Below are positions 55,552-64,000 of a stretch of DNA of 64,000 nucleotides, piece by piece. How positions within the stretch are numbered: the first letter of the stretch is position 1; every line of letters starts with the position of its first letter. The notes under the pieces were generated by a model that saw nothing but the letters and a program-made list of their open reading frames with translations, had not been told where the DNA came from and did no database searches. The DNA is from Robertkochia marina. Its GTDB lineage: Bacteria > Bacteroidota > Bacteroidia > Flavobacteriales > Flavobacteriaceae. Made by a program: the position numbers and the translations under genes. The stretch covers positions 225,427 to 289,426 of the forward strand of contig NZ_SSMC01000004.1 of assembly GCF_004799345.1 (NCBI RefSeq), read 5' to 3'.

Positions 55552-57276
55552 ATGAACCGCCAACCATTTTTCCTTGCTCTTATTGTAATTACAGGGCTTT
55601 TTACCTCTTGTGATAAACCTTATAAGAATTTCGAGAACCGTCCGGACGATTATACAATCATACCTGCACCCAAATGGGAGCAACAGCTACCGGGACGTTT
55701 TGCCGTAGATCAAAATACGGTGATCGTTGCACAGGATGGTCTTATAAAGGAGGCTGAATATCTCAGAGACCTCATGGGAGCTCAATTCGATATCAATATT
55801 CCCATCAAAGCTTCGGCGGGACATTTTGAAAACGAGATAGAACTTAGGGTAGAAGCAGGCGATCTGGCCCCGGAATCGTATGAACTCGTGGTAATACCCG
55901 ATAAGATTTTGGTGAAAGCTCCTGCGGCCGGAGGAGTATTTATGGGCTTGCAAACCCTGCGTCAGCTTTTTAATGTACCTGACCGGGAAAGGGGGCTGGA
56001 GGTAGCAACCATTACCGGGGTTCATATTAAAGATGCGCCAAGGTTTTCGTATCGCGGTATGCACCTGGATGTAGCCCGCCATTTTCAACCGGTCAGCTTT
56101 GTAAAGAAGTACATAGATATGCTGGCACTGCATAAGATGAATACCTTTCACTGGCACCTTACCGAAGACCAGGGGTGGAGGATCGAGATCAAAAAATATC
56201 CTAAACTGACAGAAACAGGGGCCTGGAGAAACGGAACCGTTGTAGGGAAATTGCCGTGGACTGAAAACGACAATGAGGTGTATGGTGGCTATTATACACA
56301 GGAAGAAATCCGGGAGGTGGTACAATATGCTGCAGACAGACATATCACGGTGATCCCCGAAATAGAATTGCCCGGTCATAGCAGTGCGGCCATAGCGGCC
56401 TATCCTGAGCTTAGTTGTTTTCCGGAACGACCCACCACTCCGAACCATGGCATGTTGTCGGCCAAGAGCATGGAGCAGCAGCAGAATGGTCATCCAAAGG
56501 TGGTTTATGAAGAATGGGGGGTAACCAATGATGTGTATTGCGCCGGAAAAGAATCGACCTTCGCTTTTCTTGAAGGGGTGCTGGAAGAAGTTGTTACATT
56601 ATTTCCATCCACCTATATTCACATAGGAGGCGATGAATGTCCGAAAGGGTATTGGGAGGAATGCAGTCATTGCCAGGGTAGAATAAAGGAGGAAGGGCTT
56701 GCAGATGAACATGAGCTGCAGAGTTATTTTATAAGACGTATCGAGAAATTCCTGAATGAAAAAGGAAGGCAGATCATCGGTTGGGACGAGATCCTTGAGG
56801 GTGGATTGGCGCCCAATGCTACCGTTATGTATTGGCGTTCATGGGATGATCATAAGGCGGTGATCACAGCTGCAAACGAGGGTCATGAGGTCATCATGAC
56901 ACCCAATTCTCATATGTATTTTGACCATTATCAGGCTGATCCGGAACATGAGCCGGATGCCATCTGCTGCTTGTCGCCGGTACAAAAGGTGTATGAATAT
57001 GAACCCGTTCCGGAAGCGGTGAGAGCGTTGGGTAAAGAAGAAATGATCATTGGTGCCCAGGCGAATGTGTGGACAGAATATATGAAAGATGCCGACTATG
57101 TTGAGTATATGGTTTTACCACGGATGGCTGCTCTTGCTGAGGTGGTCTGGACTCCAAAGGAGGCAAAGGATTACAAGGACTTTCTATCGCGACTGCAAGG
57201 GATGAAGGACCTGTATGATCAGGCCGGATATAACTATGCGCCCCATGTTTTCGCAACAAAGAAAGACAGTTTATAA
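55552..57276 (+). CDS. beta-N-acetylhexosaminidase, GH20 lipoprotein
   Basis: 574 residues from the ATG at 55552 (MNRQPFFLALIVITGLFTSC lipoprotein signal, Cys at 20); starts further upstream overlap the previous gene. A GH20b N-terminal domain (about 35-160) leads to the catalytic barrel with RFSYRGMHLDVARHF, HWHLTEDQGWRIEI and HIGGDECPKGYW, where D-E are the catalytic pair of substrate-assisted catalysis. It removes terminal N-acetylhexosamine from chitin or glycan fragments, at the surface or in the periplasm. Confidence 0.95.
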   Translation: MNRQPFFLALIVITGLFTSCDKPYKNFENRPDDYTIIPAPKWEQQLPGRFAVDQNTVIVAQDGLIKEAEYLRDLMGAQFDINIPIKASAGHFENEIELRVEAGDLAPESYELVVIPDKILVKAPAAGGVFMGLQTLRQLFNVPDRERGLEVATITGVHIKDAPRFSYRGMHLDVARHFQPVSFVKKYIDMLALHKMNTFHWHLTEDQGWRIEIKKYPKLTETGAWRNGTVVGKLPWTENDNEVYGGYYTQEEIREVVQYAADRHITVIPEIELPGHSSAAIAAYPELSCFPERPTTPNHGMLSAKSMEQQQNGHPKVVYEEWGVTNDVYCAGKESTFAFLEGVLEEVVTLFPSTYIHIGGDECPKGYWEECSHCQGRIKEEGLADEHELQSYFIRRIEKFLNEKGRQIIGWDEILEGGLAPNATVMYWRSWDDHKAVITAANEGHEVIMTPNSHMYFDHYQADPEHEPDAICCLSPVQKVYEYEPVPEAVRALGKEEMIIGAQANVWTEYMKDADYVEYMVLPRMAALAEVVWTPKEAKDYKDFLSRLQGMKDLYDQAGYNYAPHVFATKKDSL

Positions 57277-57285
57277 TCAGTGCTC

Positions 57286-57708
57286 ATGAGAATAGTTCAA
57301 CAGGAGATAAGTTTTCATCCGCATCCCAGGGGTTTTCACCTGGTCACCGACCAGATCGTAAAAGCCTTGCCGGAACTGCATACTATAAAGAACGGATTGC
57401 TTCATGTGTTTATAAAACACACCTCGGCCTCTCTCTGCGTTAATGAAAATGCCGATCCTACGGTGCGGACTGATTTCGAAAGTCACTTTAATGAAATGGT
57501 TCCGGAAAATGCCCCTTATTATATTCATACCTATGAGGGTCCAGATGATATGCCGGCTCATATAAAGGCTGCCCTTTTGGGGAGTTCGGTGACGGTTCCG
57601 GTAACCGACGGCCAATTAAACATGGGCACCTGGCAGGGTATCTATCTCTGTGAACACCGAGACCGTGGTGGTTCCCGGAAGCTGGTACTGACCTTGCAGG
57701 GAATTTAA
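57286..57708 (+). CDS. yjbQ: YjbQ family (UPF0047) protein
   Basis: 140 residues from the ATG at 57286; a GTG two codons earlier could also serve. Family motifs: HTSASLCVNENADPTVRTDFESHFNEMVP, HIKAALLGSSVTVPV and GTWQGIYLCEHRD, with conserved His and Asp residues. Members show weak thiamine-phosphate synthase activity, but the true role is uncertain. Its last 4 nt overlap the convergent HAD gene. Confidence 0.92.
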   Translation: MRIVQQEISFHPHPRGFHLVTDQIVKALPELHTIKNGLLHVFIKHTSASLCVNENADPTVRTDFESHFNEMVPENAPYYIHTYEGPDDMPAHIKAALLGSSVTVPVTDGQLNMGTWQGIYLCEHRDRGGSRKLVLTLQGI

Positions 57709-58520
57709 ACCGGGGTTTTAGCTTTTACCAATGCTTCCAGCACTTCTTCCACTCCTTCATGATCGTTGCTTCCGGTTTCAAAACGGGCGATTTCCTTCAC
57801 TTTTGGATGCGCATTTTGCATGGCGTAACTGAAATATCCGCGCTCGAGCATTTCCAGGTCATTGTTATAATCGCCAAAAACCATGGTCTCTTCAGTAGAA
57901 ACTCCCATTTGCTGTTGAATGAGCGACACGGCCCGGCCTTTATTAGCCTCGGGGTGGGAGATGTCTACCCAGTGCTTTCCTGAGACCTTGACCAGCAGAT
58001 CGCCTTCCAGTTCTTGTACTTCCGGATAGATAAACTGTTCTGAATCTTCATAGTGATACAATGCCACCTTCATGATACCGGAAGGATCAACACTGTTAAG
58101 ATCGCCGGTTATGTTGTATTTATGGTAGTATTCTTTTAGAATATTGGTGAATTTGGAATCGCCGTTTTCAATATAGGCGCCGTCTTTCCCGCATAGAATG
58201 ATCTCGGCATTATTGACCTTTCTGGCCTTGTTGACGATCTCTGATAAATGGGTTTCCGGTAAACCGGTAAAGAGTAGTTCCTGTTGATCCCTCTTTGCCA
58301 GTCCTCCGTTCTCGGCAACAATGGTGATCTCTGAGGCAATACGCTCCAGTTTGTGTTTGATGCTATGGTACTGTCGGCCGCTGGCCGCTACGAAATGTAT
58401 ATGATCTTTTAACTCCCGGTATAACGCAAAGAATCGTTGACTGACCTCTCCTTTAGAGTTTAAAAGGGTGCCGTCCATATCAGTGACCACTAGTTTAACC
58501 TTGTTCAGATCCATAATCAT
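57705..58520 (-). CDS. HAD-superfamily Cof-type phosphatase
   Basis: 271 residues; the second ATG at 58514 (MDLNKVKLVVTDMDGTLL) is an equally good start. Motif I is DMDGTLLNSKG, motif II FVAASGRQYHSI, and motif IV MVFGDYNNDLEMLE. The cap is the Cof type. It dephosphorylates sugar or other small phosphates in the cytoplasm; the physiological substrate is not known. Confidence 0.93.
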   Translation of the reverse strand: MIMDLNKVKLVVTDMDGTLLNSKGEVSQRFFALYRELKDHIHFVAASGRQYHSIKHKLERIASEITIVAENGGLAKRDQQELLFTGLPETHLSEIVNKARKVNNAEIILCGKDGAYIENGDSKFTNILKEYYHKYNITGDLNSVDPSGIMKVALYHYEDSEQFIYPEVQELEGDLLVKVSGKHWVDISHPEANKGRAVSLIQQQMGVSTEETMVFGDYNNDLEMLERGYFSYAMQNAHPKVKEIARFETGSNDHEGVEEVLEALVKAKTPV

Positions 58521-58588
58521 ATCATTTTCAGAAAAGCAAAAGTAGTAAGGAGGCGGTCGGAATTCGTTAAGACTATGTTATTTTACTT

Positions 58589-58748
58589 GGGTAGATGGGT
58601 AGATGGGTAGATGGGTAGATGGGTAGATGGGTAGATGGGTAGATGGGTAGATGGGTAGATGGGTAGATGGGTAGATGGGTAGGCGGGTAGGCGGGTAAGC
58701 AGGTAAGCGGGTAAGCGGGTAGGCGGGTAGGCGGGTAGGCGGGTAGGC
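58589..58748. repeat. 8-bp tandem repeat array GGGTAGAT / GGGTAGGC, 20 units
   Basis: Eleven perfect GGGTAGAT units, then nine of GGGTAGGC, GGGTAAGC or AGGTAAGC. GGG runs with five-base gaps occur throughout, so G-quadruplex formation is possible on the plus strand. Confidence 0.95.
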
Positions 58749-58762
58749 AGATAGGTAATTCG

Positions 58763-58842
58763 CAACCCTTAGCTCTTAACTTCTAACCCTTAATCCTTGT
58801 CACTTGTCACCTGTCACCTGTTACTTGTCACTTGTCACCCGC
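58763..58842. repeat. degenerate 7-bp tandem repeat array
   Basis: Heptads such as CAACCCT, TAGCTCT, TAACTTC, TAACCCT, TAATCCT, then CACTTGT, CACCTGT, CACCTGT, TACTTGT, CACTTGT. Confidence 0.75.
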
Positions 58843-58843
58843 C

Positions 58844-58876
58844 AAAAAAAAAGGCCCGGAAAAACCGGACCTTTCA
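58844..58876 (-). terminator. terminator of the thrS-infC-rpmI-rplT operon
   Basis: Minus strand: AAAGGTCCGG-ttttt-CCGGGCCTTT with a following T run, 30 nt after the rplT stop. Confidence 0.88.
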
Positions 58877-58905
58877 TTTAAGCGCGAAAATATATTGTTA
58901 AACGT

Positions 58906-59250
58906 TTACTTTACTTTCTCAACAATTGCTTTGAACGCATCAGGGTGGTTCATAGCCAGGTCGGCAAGCACCTTACGGTTAAGCTCGATACCATTGGCTT
59001 TTACTTTCCCCATGAATTGCGAATAAGACATTCCGTGCAATCTGGCACCTGCGTTAATACGGGTGATCCAAAGGGCTCTGAATGTTCTCTTTTTATTTCT
59101 ACGGTCTCTGTAAGCATATGACATTGCTTTTTCAACCGCATTCTTGGCAACCGTCCAAACGTTTTTACGTCTACCGTAGTAGCCTTTAGCTTGCTTCATT
59201 ACCTTTTTTCTACGGGCTCTTGAAGCTACAGAATTTACTGATCTTGGCAT
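58906..59250 (-). CDS. rplT: 50S ribosomal protein L20
   Basis: 114 residues, typical length, with the basic N-terminal extension [30 protein letters not shown] and the globular C-terminal domain ([20 protein letters not shown]). Needed for 50S assembly. Last gene of thrS-infC-rpmI-rplT. The 94 nt before it hold two small hairpins (CTCAG/CTGAG at 59276-59290 and AACCG/CGGTT at 59331-59346) that might mediate L20 feedback, an inference only. Confidence 0.98.
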   Translation of the reverse strand: MPRSVNSVASRARRKKVMKQAKGYYGRRKNVWTVAKNAVEKAMSYAYRDRRNKKRTFRALWITRINAGARLHGMSYSQFMGKVKANGIELNRKVLADLAMNHPDAFKAIVEKVK

Positions 59251-59344
59251 AATTTTAAATTTTTTGTAGCAGGCGCTCAGAAAATCTGAGACTTTTATTG
59301 GGCCTGACTCCAGGGTTAAACAATTTAATGAACCGAAGGAACGG

Positions 59345-59542
59345 TTACTTCAAACGTAGTTGTTCCTTGATGTTAGACTCATCTGCCTTGTGAACAAGGG
59401 TTGAATGAGTAAGTGCAAGCTTACGCTTTTTAGACTTCTTGGTTAAGATGTGACTTTTAAAAGCGTGCTTTCTTTTAATTTTACCGGTACCGGTCAGCTT
59501 AAAACGCTTCTTGGCACTGGATTTGGTTTTCATTTTAGGCAT
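59345..59542 (-). CDS. rpmI: 50S ribosomal protein L35
   Basis: 65 residues. [41 protein letters not shown] is the standard L35 start, fully conserved in length. It sits in the usual place between infC and rplT. The stop codon lies inside the AACCG/CGGTT hairpin. Confidence 0.98.
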   Translation of the reverse strand: MPKMKTKSSAKKRFKLTGTGKIKRKHAFKSHILTKKSKKRKLALTHSTLVHKADESNIKEQLRLK

Positions 59543-59591
59543 AATTCCTAATATTTATCTATTATCGCGCTTAATCTTTATAGGGGTAGCC

Positions 59592-60146
59592 TTACTTGGT
59601 TTTCTTAGGTGCGATGAACATGGTCATACGCTTCCCTTCCAGTTTTGGCATTTGTTCTACCTTTCCAAGATCTTCAAGTTCTGAAGCCAGCTTGAGCAGT
59701 AGAATCTCACCTTTATCTTTATACACAATAGAACGTCCTTTAAAGAATACATAGGCCTTTAATTTGGAACCCTCTTTAAGGAATTTCTCTGCGTGTTTCT
59801 TTTTAAACTCGTAATCGTGATCATCTGTATTGGGTCCGAAACGGATCTCCTTTACAGTAACCTTTGAAGCTTTTGCTTTCATGGCCTTATCACGCTTCTT
59901 CTGCTCGTAAAGGAATTTCTTGTAATCAAGAATTTTACATACAGGAGGCTTGGCGTTAGGAGAGATCTCTACAAGATCCAATCCCAATTCCTCTGCCATG
60001 GCTTGAGCTTTCTTAGTAGGATAAACGTCCATTTCTACGTTGTCTCCTACCAATCGTACTTCAGGAACTCGAATCTCCTTATTGATTCGATGTGGGTTCT
60101 TAATTTCTCTTCTTGGCTGATTTCGCCGGAATCTTTTAATTGCTAT
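59592..60146 (-). CDS. infC: translation initiation factor IF-3, probable AUA start
   Basis: 184 residues from ATA at 60146. An ATG- or TTG-based start (TTG at 60053) would drop 31 conserved residues: the upstream frame reads [35 protein letters not shown], the normal Bacteroidota IF-3 N-terminus. It has only ATA or ATT (60140) before an in-frame TAA. A rare start codon is the known autoregulatory device of infC (AUU in E. coli). The N-domain linker and C-domain (KIRFGPNT-like [18 protein letters not shown]) are complete. IF-3 selects the start codon on the 30S subunit; 28 nt after thrS. Confidence 0.93.
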   Translation of the reverse strand: MAIKRFRRNQPRREIKNPHRINKEIRVPEVRLVGDNVEMDVYPTKKAQAMAEELGLDLVEISPNAKPPVCKILDYKKFLYEQKKRDKAMKAKASKVTVKEIRFGPNTDDHDYEFKKKHAEKFLKEGSKLKAYVFFKGRSIVYKDKGEILLLKLASELEDLGKVEQMPKLEGKRMTMFIAPKKTK

Positions 60147-60174
60147 GGCTTAATAATTTTAGTTAAACTTTCTT

Positions 60175-62115
60175 TTAAAACGACTTTAATGTACGATTGA
60201 TTTCTGAATTAATCAAATTGACAAAATCTTCAATTCCAATAGACCCGATGTCTTCGCCACCGTGCTTTCTCACTGAGATCGTGTTCTCTTTTTCTTCATT
60301 TTCCCCTACAATGATCATGTATGGGATCTTGTTCATCTCAGCCTCACGAATCTTCTTGCCTATGGTCTCGTTTCGATTGTCAACAAGGGCGCGAATTTCG
60401 TTATTTTCTAATGAATTTAAAACTTTTTCGGCATAATTTTCATATTTCTCACTGATTGACAGGATGATAGCCTGCTCCGGCATGAGCCACAACGGGAAGT
60501 TTCCGCCGGTGTGCTCCAGCAATATGGCAACAAATCTTTCCATACTTCCAAAAGGGGCACGGTGTATCATAACCGGTCTGTGCAGCTTATCGTCGCTGCC
60601 GGTGTAGTTCAGGTCAAAACGTTCCGGAAGGTTGTAATCTACCTGGATGGTTCCTAACTGCCAGCTTCTTCCAAGGGCATCTTTTACCATGAAGTCAAGC
60701 TTAGGCCCGTAAAATGCAGCCTCCCCGGTCTCTACTACGTAATTAAGTCCTTTTTCTTTGGCCGCATTAAGAATGGCATTTTCTGCTTTCTCCCAGTTCT
60801 CGGCACTTCCTATATACTTATCAGGGTTTTCAGGGTCTCTCAAAGATACCTGTGCTGTAAAGTTCTCAAACCCTAAAGATCCGAATACATAAAGCACCAG
60901 GTCAATAACGTTCTTAAATTCTTCATCCAATTGCTCAGGGGTACAGAAAATGTGTGCATCATCCTGCGTAAACCCCCTAACCCTGGTCAGTCCGTGTAAT
61001 TCTCCACTCTGCTCGTAACGGTAAACTGTTCCGAATTCTGCATACCGCTTCGGGAGTTCTTTGTAGCTCCACGGACGGGAGTTATAGATCTCACAGTGGT
61101 GCGGACAGTTCATGGGTTTTAATAAGAACTCCTCATCTTCCCTGGGAGTATGAATAGGTTGGAAACTATCTTCTCCGTATTTAGCATAGTGACCTGAGGT
61201 TACATAAAGTTCCTTTTGACCAATATGGGGAGACACCACCTGCTCGTATCCGGCCTTTTTCTGAGCCTTTTTCAGGAAGTTCTCGAGGCGCTCTCTTAAA
61301 GCAGCTCCCTTAGGCAGCCATAGAGGAAGTCCTTGACCTACCTTTGGTGAAAAGGTAAACAGCTCCAGTTCTTTTCCGAGTTTTCTGTGATCTCTCTTTT
61401 TGGCCTCTTCGAGTAGCTCCAGGTATTCTTTCAGATCTTTTTGCTTAGGGAATGAAATACCATATACCCTGGTAAGCTGAGGTTTGTTCTCGTCACCTCT
61501 CCAGTAAGCGCCCGCTACTGAAAGTAGTTTTACCGCCTTAACGATCCCGGTGTTTGGAATATGTCCTCCGCGACACAGGTCGGTAAAGGTATCATGGTCA
61601 CAGAAAGTAATGTCGCCGTCTGTAAGGTTTTCGATCAGCTCAACCTTGAAGTCGTTGTTTTGTTCTTTATAGTAATTAAGAGCGTCAGCCTTGCTTACGT
61701 CTCTTAGTTTAAAGTCGTGTTTCCCTCTCGCGATCTCAAGCATACGAGCCTCGATCTTGGGGAAGTCTTTTTCTGAAAAGCTATGCTCTCCAAAATCAAC
61801 ATCGTAATAGAAGCCATTATCTATGGCAGGTCCTATTGTTAAATTCACTCCCGGGTAGAGCTCCTCAATGGCCTGGGCCATGATGTGAGAAGTAGAATGC
61901 CAGAAGGCTTTTTTACCTTCGTCATCATTCCAGGTATATAATACAAGATCCCCGTCTGTGGTTAATGGGGTAGTGGTTTCAACCTTTCTTCCATTGAAAT
62001 TTGCCGAAATAACATTGCGTGCTAATCCCTGGCTGATACTCATGGCAACATCCATAGGAGTGCTGTTCGCTTCGAACTCCTTCACCGAGCCGTCGGGTAG
62101 TGTGATCTTGATCAT
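60175..62115 (-). CDS. thrS: threonyl-tRNA synthetase
   Basis: 646 residues, normal length. Parts in order: TGS domain (1-60, [13 protein letters not shown]), editing domain with [16 protein letters not shown] and the [19 protein letters not shown] motif, class II core (motif 2 [31 protein letters not shown], motif 3 [16 protein letters not shown]), and anticodon-binding domain at the end. First gene of the operon with infC, rpmI and rplT, behind a clear promoter. Confidence 0.98.
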   Translation of the reverse strand: MIKITLPDGSVKEFEANSTPMDVAMSISQGLARNVISANFNGRKVETTTPLTTDGDLVLYTWNDDEGKKAFWHSTSHIMAQAIEELYPGVNLTIGPAIDNGFYYDVDFGEHSFSEKDFPKIEARMLEIARGKHDFKLRDVSKADALNYYKEQNNDFKVELIENLTDGDITFCDHDTFTDLCRGGHIPNTGIVKAVKLLSVAGAYWRGDENKPQLTRVYGISFPKQKDLKEYLELLEEAKKRDHRKLGKELELFTFSPKVGQGLPLWLPKGAALRERLENFLKKAQKKAGYEQVVSPHIGQKELYVTSGHYAKYGEDSFQPIHTPREDEEFLLKPMNCPHHCEIYNSRPWSYKELPKRYAEFGTVYRYEQSGELHGLTRVRGFTQDDAHIFCTPEQLDEEFKNVIDLVLYVFGSLGFENFTAQVSLRDPENPDKYIGSAENWEKAENAILNAAKEKGLNYVVETGEAAFYGPKLDFMVKDALGRSWQLGTIQVDYNLPERFDLNYTGSDDKLHRPVMIHRAPFGSMERFVAILLEHTGGNFPLWLMPEQAIILSISEKYENYAEKVLNSLENNEIRALVDNRNETIGKKIREAEMNKIPYMIIVGENEEKENTISVRKHGGEDIGSIGIEDFVNLINSEINRTLKSF

Positions 62116-62143
62116 ATATATATGAATAGTTAATATTGGGTTG

Positions 62144-62174
62144 CAAAGATAATAGACAGTAGGTACGCGTACAA
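62144..62174 (-). promoter_or_regulatory. promoter of the thrS operon
   Basis: Minus strand: TTG (62174-62172), 20-nt spacer, TATCTTTG (62151-62144), 28 nt before the ATG. No riboswitch or T-box-like leader is visible in this short region. Confidence 0.8.
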
Positions 62175-62336
62175 CAGTTCCTTTTTGAAATAGGTATTTA
62201 TTTCAGAAAGACTCGGGTTTTAATTTATATATTTAACCGATCTATTGAACTTTCGATAGCCCGGCCCGAAAACAAGCCTTTTTGAAAGTTGAAAAAGTAA
62301 GAGTTATTAAGATTCAAATCCCTGCGTAACCAACCT

Positions 62337-63677
62337 ATGATCTCAAGTTTACGATCCCGATATTTTATAGTGCTGCTATTGAGCTATGTACTCGTTTCCT
62401 GTTCTGATGATGAAATGCCTGAAGTTACCGAAGATCCGGTAGAGCCTCCTGTAGAGAATGAAACTCCGGATGAAGGCGGGTCTGATATTGAGTTTGGAGT
62501 GCTGATCAATAACAAGTCCTTAAAGGCCGATGATTATGTACTGGTAAACGACCCCGGTAATAATAAGGTATATCTGATGGATAAGGATGATGCTTCGGTG
62601 GTGTTTGATTGGGCGTTGCCTCAGCATTTAGGGAATGATGCGAAGTTACTTGATGATGGTTTGCTGTTAGTGTCGATGAGGGCAGAGGAGCCTGCATTTA
62701 AGTTTGGAGGTTATGGAGGTAAACTGCAGTTGCTGGATAAAAATGGTGCCGCAATGTGGAATTATGATCTGAGTACAGAGAACCTGGTGGCACATCATGA
62801 TGTGATCCTGTTGCCGAATGGTAATGTGGTTACCATGTTATGGGAGCGGTCAGATGCAACACTTGCTTCTTCATTCGGATATGCCGGGGAGCAACCTGAG
62901 ATATATACGGAGACCCTGATAGAGATCAACCCTCAAACCAACGAGGTGGTCTGGCGATGGGATTCCCGTGATCACCTGGTGCAGGATGCGCTGCCCGATG
63001 GTGGAAATTTCGGGGACATTGGCGAAAGTGTAAGGAAGATCAATATCAATTATAAGGATGAAGCCATTGCCTCTATACCTGATAATGGGGATGTGATGCA
63101 TGCTAACGGAATCACCTACGATGAGAAGAATGACCTTATATATATGTCTGTGAACTATTATAGTGAGGTATGGGTGATAGATCACAGTACTACCACCGAA
63201 GAGGCGTCGGGTAGTACGGGAGGTAATTATGGAGTAGGGGGAGACCTGGTTTACAGGTTCGGGAACCCTTCAGCCTATAATAATACTATGGGGCAGCGTT
63301 ATTTCTATAATAATCATACCCCCAGAATAATTCCGGAAACCGATCATTTCCTGGTTTACATGAATGGTAATCATACCGAGGGGCCTTCGGTGGTCTATGA
63401 GTTAGACCTGCCGGATAACCTGAACCTGGCGCCCGGGGCAGATAATGAGCCTTCTGTAGTATGGGAGTTCTCTCACCCTGATATGTACTCCGCCAAGGTA
63501 TCGGGAGCCGAACGTCTTTCAAATCAAAATACCCTGATCGCGGTAGGCACCTTTGGCTACTGGGAGGTAACCCCGGAGAAAGAGGTGGTATGGCAATTCA
63601 GGCAAGAAGGCTTTTTCTGGAGAGGTTATCCCGTAAGTAAGGGAGATCCGGTGCTGGAGATCCTTGGGGTTAATTAA
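62337..63677 (+). CDS. arylsulfotransferase (ASST)-like lipoprotein
   Basis: 446 residues. Lipoprotein signal MISSLRSRYFIVLLLSYVLVSC followed by an acidic proline-rich linker (to about 60). The body is a beta-propeller with repeated blades (DDYVLVNDPGNNKVYLMD, AAMWNYDLSTENLVAHHDVILLPNGNVVTMLW, NEVVWRWDSRDHLV, VMHANGITYDEKNDLIYMSVNYYSEVWVID) matching the ASST family; the HHD and HANG segments fit the active-site region. The reaction (sulfate transfer between phenols) is inferred from family. Family 1 repeat material follows. Confidence 0.88.
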   Translation: MISSLRSRYFIVLLLSYVLVSCSDDEMPEVTEDPVEPPVENETPDEGGSDIEFGVLINNKSLKADDYVLVNDPGNNKVYLMDKDDASVVFDWALPQHLGNDAKLLDDGLLLVSMRAEEPAFKFGGYGGKLQLLDKNGAAMWNYDLSTENLVAHHDVILLPNGNVVTMLWERSDATLASSFGYAGEQPEIYTETLIEINPQTNEVVWRWDSRDHLVQDALPDGGNFGDIGESVRKININYKDEAIASIPDNGDVMHANGITYDEKNDLIYMSVNYYSEVWVIDHSTTTEEASGSTGGNYGVGGDLVYRFGNPSAYNNTMGQRYFYNNHTPRIIPETDHFLVYMNGNHTEGPSVVYELDLPDNLNLAPGADNEPSVVWEFSHPDMYSAKVSGAERLSNQNTLIAVGTFGYWEVTPEKEVVWQFRQEGFFWRGYPVSKGDPVLEILGVN

Positions 63678-63755
63678 GGCTTTCTTGTAATAAGCCCTCC
63701 CTCTCCCTCTGGGAAGGGGAGTCACTACCACACGATAGTAGGATAGGATAACGAA

Positions 63756-63870
63756 TCCTTCTCCCTTTGGGGAGGGCTGAGCGTTTAGAAAACAGGCACT
63801 GGCTGTTTTTAGCGAAGGAGCCAGCCGGCGCGAGGGAGCAATGCCGAGGGTGTTGACGGATGGGGGCTTC
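63756..63870 (+). repeat. dispersed modular hairpin repeat, family 1, copy C
   Basis: GGGGAGGGCTGAGCGTTTA, then stem AAAACAGGC-act-GGCTGTTTT (one mismatch, 63789-63809), then TAGCGAAGGAGCCAGCCGGC and GGATGGGGG. Nearest in sequence to copy A. Confidence 0.75.
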
Positions 63871-63949
63871 TTCCTCCAAATATCTTTCGCTTTACTCGTT
63901 TCATTTTTAACTCCTTACAAATACTCTTCAAATTTTAACACCCAAAAGC

Positions 63950-63981
63950 TTGGAGGGAAGCAAAAACCCGTCTTATATTTG
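63950..63981 (+). promoter_or_regulatory. promoter for a gene beyond the window
   Basis: TTG (63950-63952), 21-nt spacer, TATATTTG (63974-63981): a good Bacteroidota promoter pointing out of the right edge. Confidence 0.7.
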
Positions 63982-64000
63982 CACCCGCTTTGAACAACAA

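Larger units (their letters stand above)
58521..58905. repeat. 385-nt intergenic stretch between the HAD and rplT genes
   Basis: Filled with an 8-bp G-rich array (58589-58748), a heptad array (58763-58842) and the rplT terminator (58844-58876). No coding frame is credible; the frame on the minus strand through the octamers only encodes a PTHLPIY-type repeat. Confidence 0.85.

Noticed and set aside
58589..58748. CRISPR array
   Set aside because: Units are 8 bp and contiguous, with no spacers.
58583..58765. 60-residue open frame on the minus strand
   Set aside because: It only translates the octamer array (PTHLPIYPS-type repeats) and has no conserved features.

Overview
The window looks like the chromosome of a marine-type member of the Flavobacteriaceae (Bacteroidota). 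The grounds are promoters of the Bacteroidota form (TTG, 17-23 nt, TAnnTTTG), no Shine-Dalgarno motifs, lipoprotein signals ending in C-S/N/D, a CarboxypepD-regulatory-like domain on a TonB receptor, a split transketolase, a flavobacterial carotenoid cluster and tail-to-tail gene pairs separated by small repeats. Genus cannot be fixed from the sequence alone. I see no prophage, CRISPR array, insertion sequence or rRNA operon.

Layout. 1-7.3 kb: a HMG-CoA lyase, then a four-gene operon (DUF4856 lipoprotein, imelysin-type lipoprotein, HTTM membrane protein, TonB-dependent receptor) that looks like a metal-uptake unit. 7.3-16.6 kb: housekeeping genes (cysteine-rich small protein, guaB, fasciclin protein, SRPBCC protein, two SurA/PpiC-type periplasmic foldases, MoxR ATPase, aconitase). 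17.3-24.5 kb: a TlpA-like thioredoxin and CrtA-like protein facing a six-gene operon: a MerR/B12-binding regulator with the hallmarks of the CarH light sensor, then crtI, crtB, crtZ, crtD and cruF. The gene set points to a monocyclic hydroxylated carotenoid of the saproxanthin/myxol type. 24.6-37.8 kb: an accessory stretch of lipoproteins, an SGNH hydrolase, DUF418, DUF6090 and DUF6268 proteins, a secreted beta-helix protein and a partial duplication of a DUF2441-like gene. 38.1-42.3 kb: a tricorn-type protease and three tRNA genes (Leu-GAG and two identical Lys-TTT). 42.4-63.7 kb: aroK, a phosphoribosyltransferase/methyltransferase/S4 operon, an FKBP lipoprotein, an outer-membrane barrel, split transketolase, tgt-lptG-eamA, accA, dnaB, an exported protein of unknown function, a GH20 hexosaminidase, yjbQ, a HAD phosphatase, the thrS-infC-rpmI-rplT operon and an arylsulfotransferase-like lipoprotein.

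The most unusual material lies between genes. Several modular repeat families have constant flanks around short perfect hairpins whose stem sequence differs from copy to copy while pairing is kept. There are also arrays of 7-bp units (five sites), an 8-bp G-rich array with G-quadruplex potential and a 13-bp array. The best biological lead is the probable light-responsive, B12-dependent control of the carotenoid operon. The best structural lead is the covarying intergenic hairpin elements. infC appears to start with AUA.
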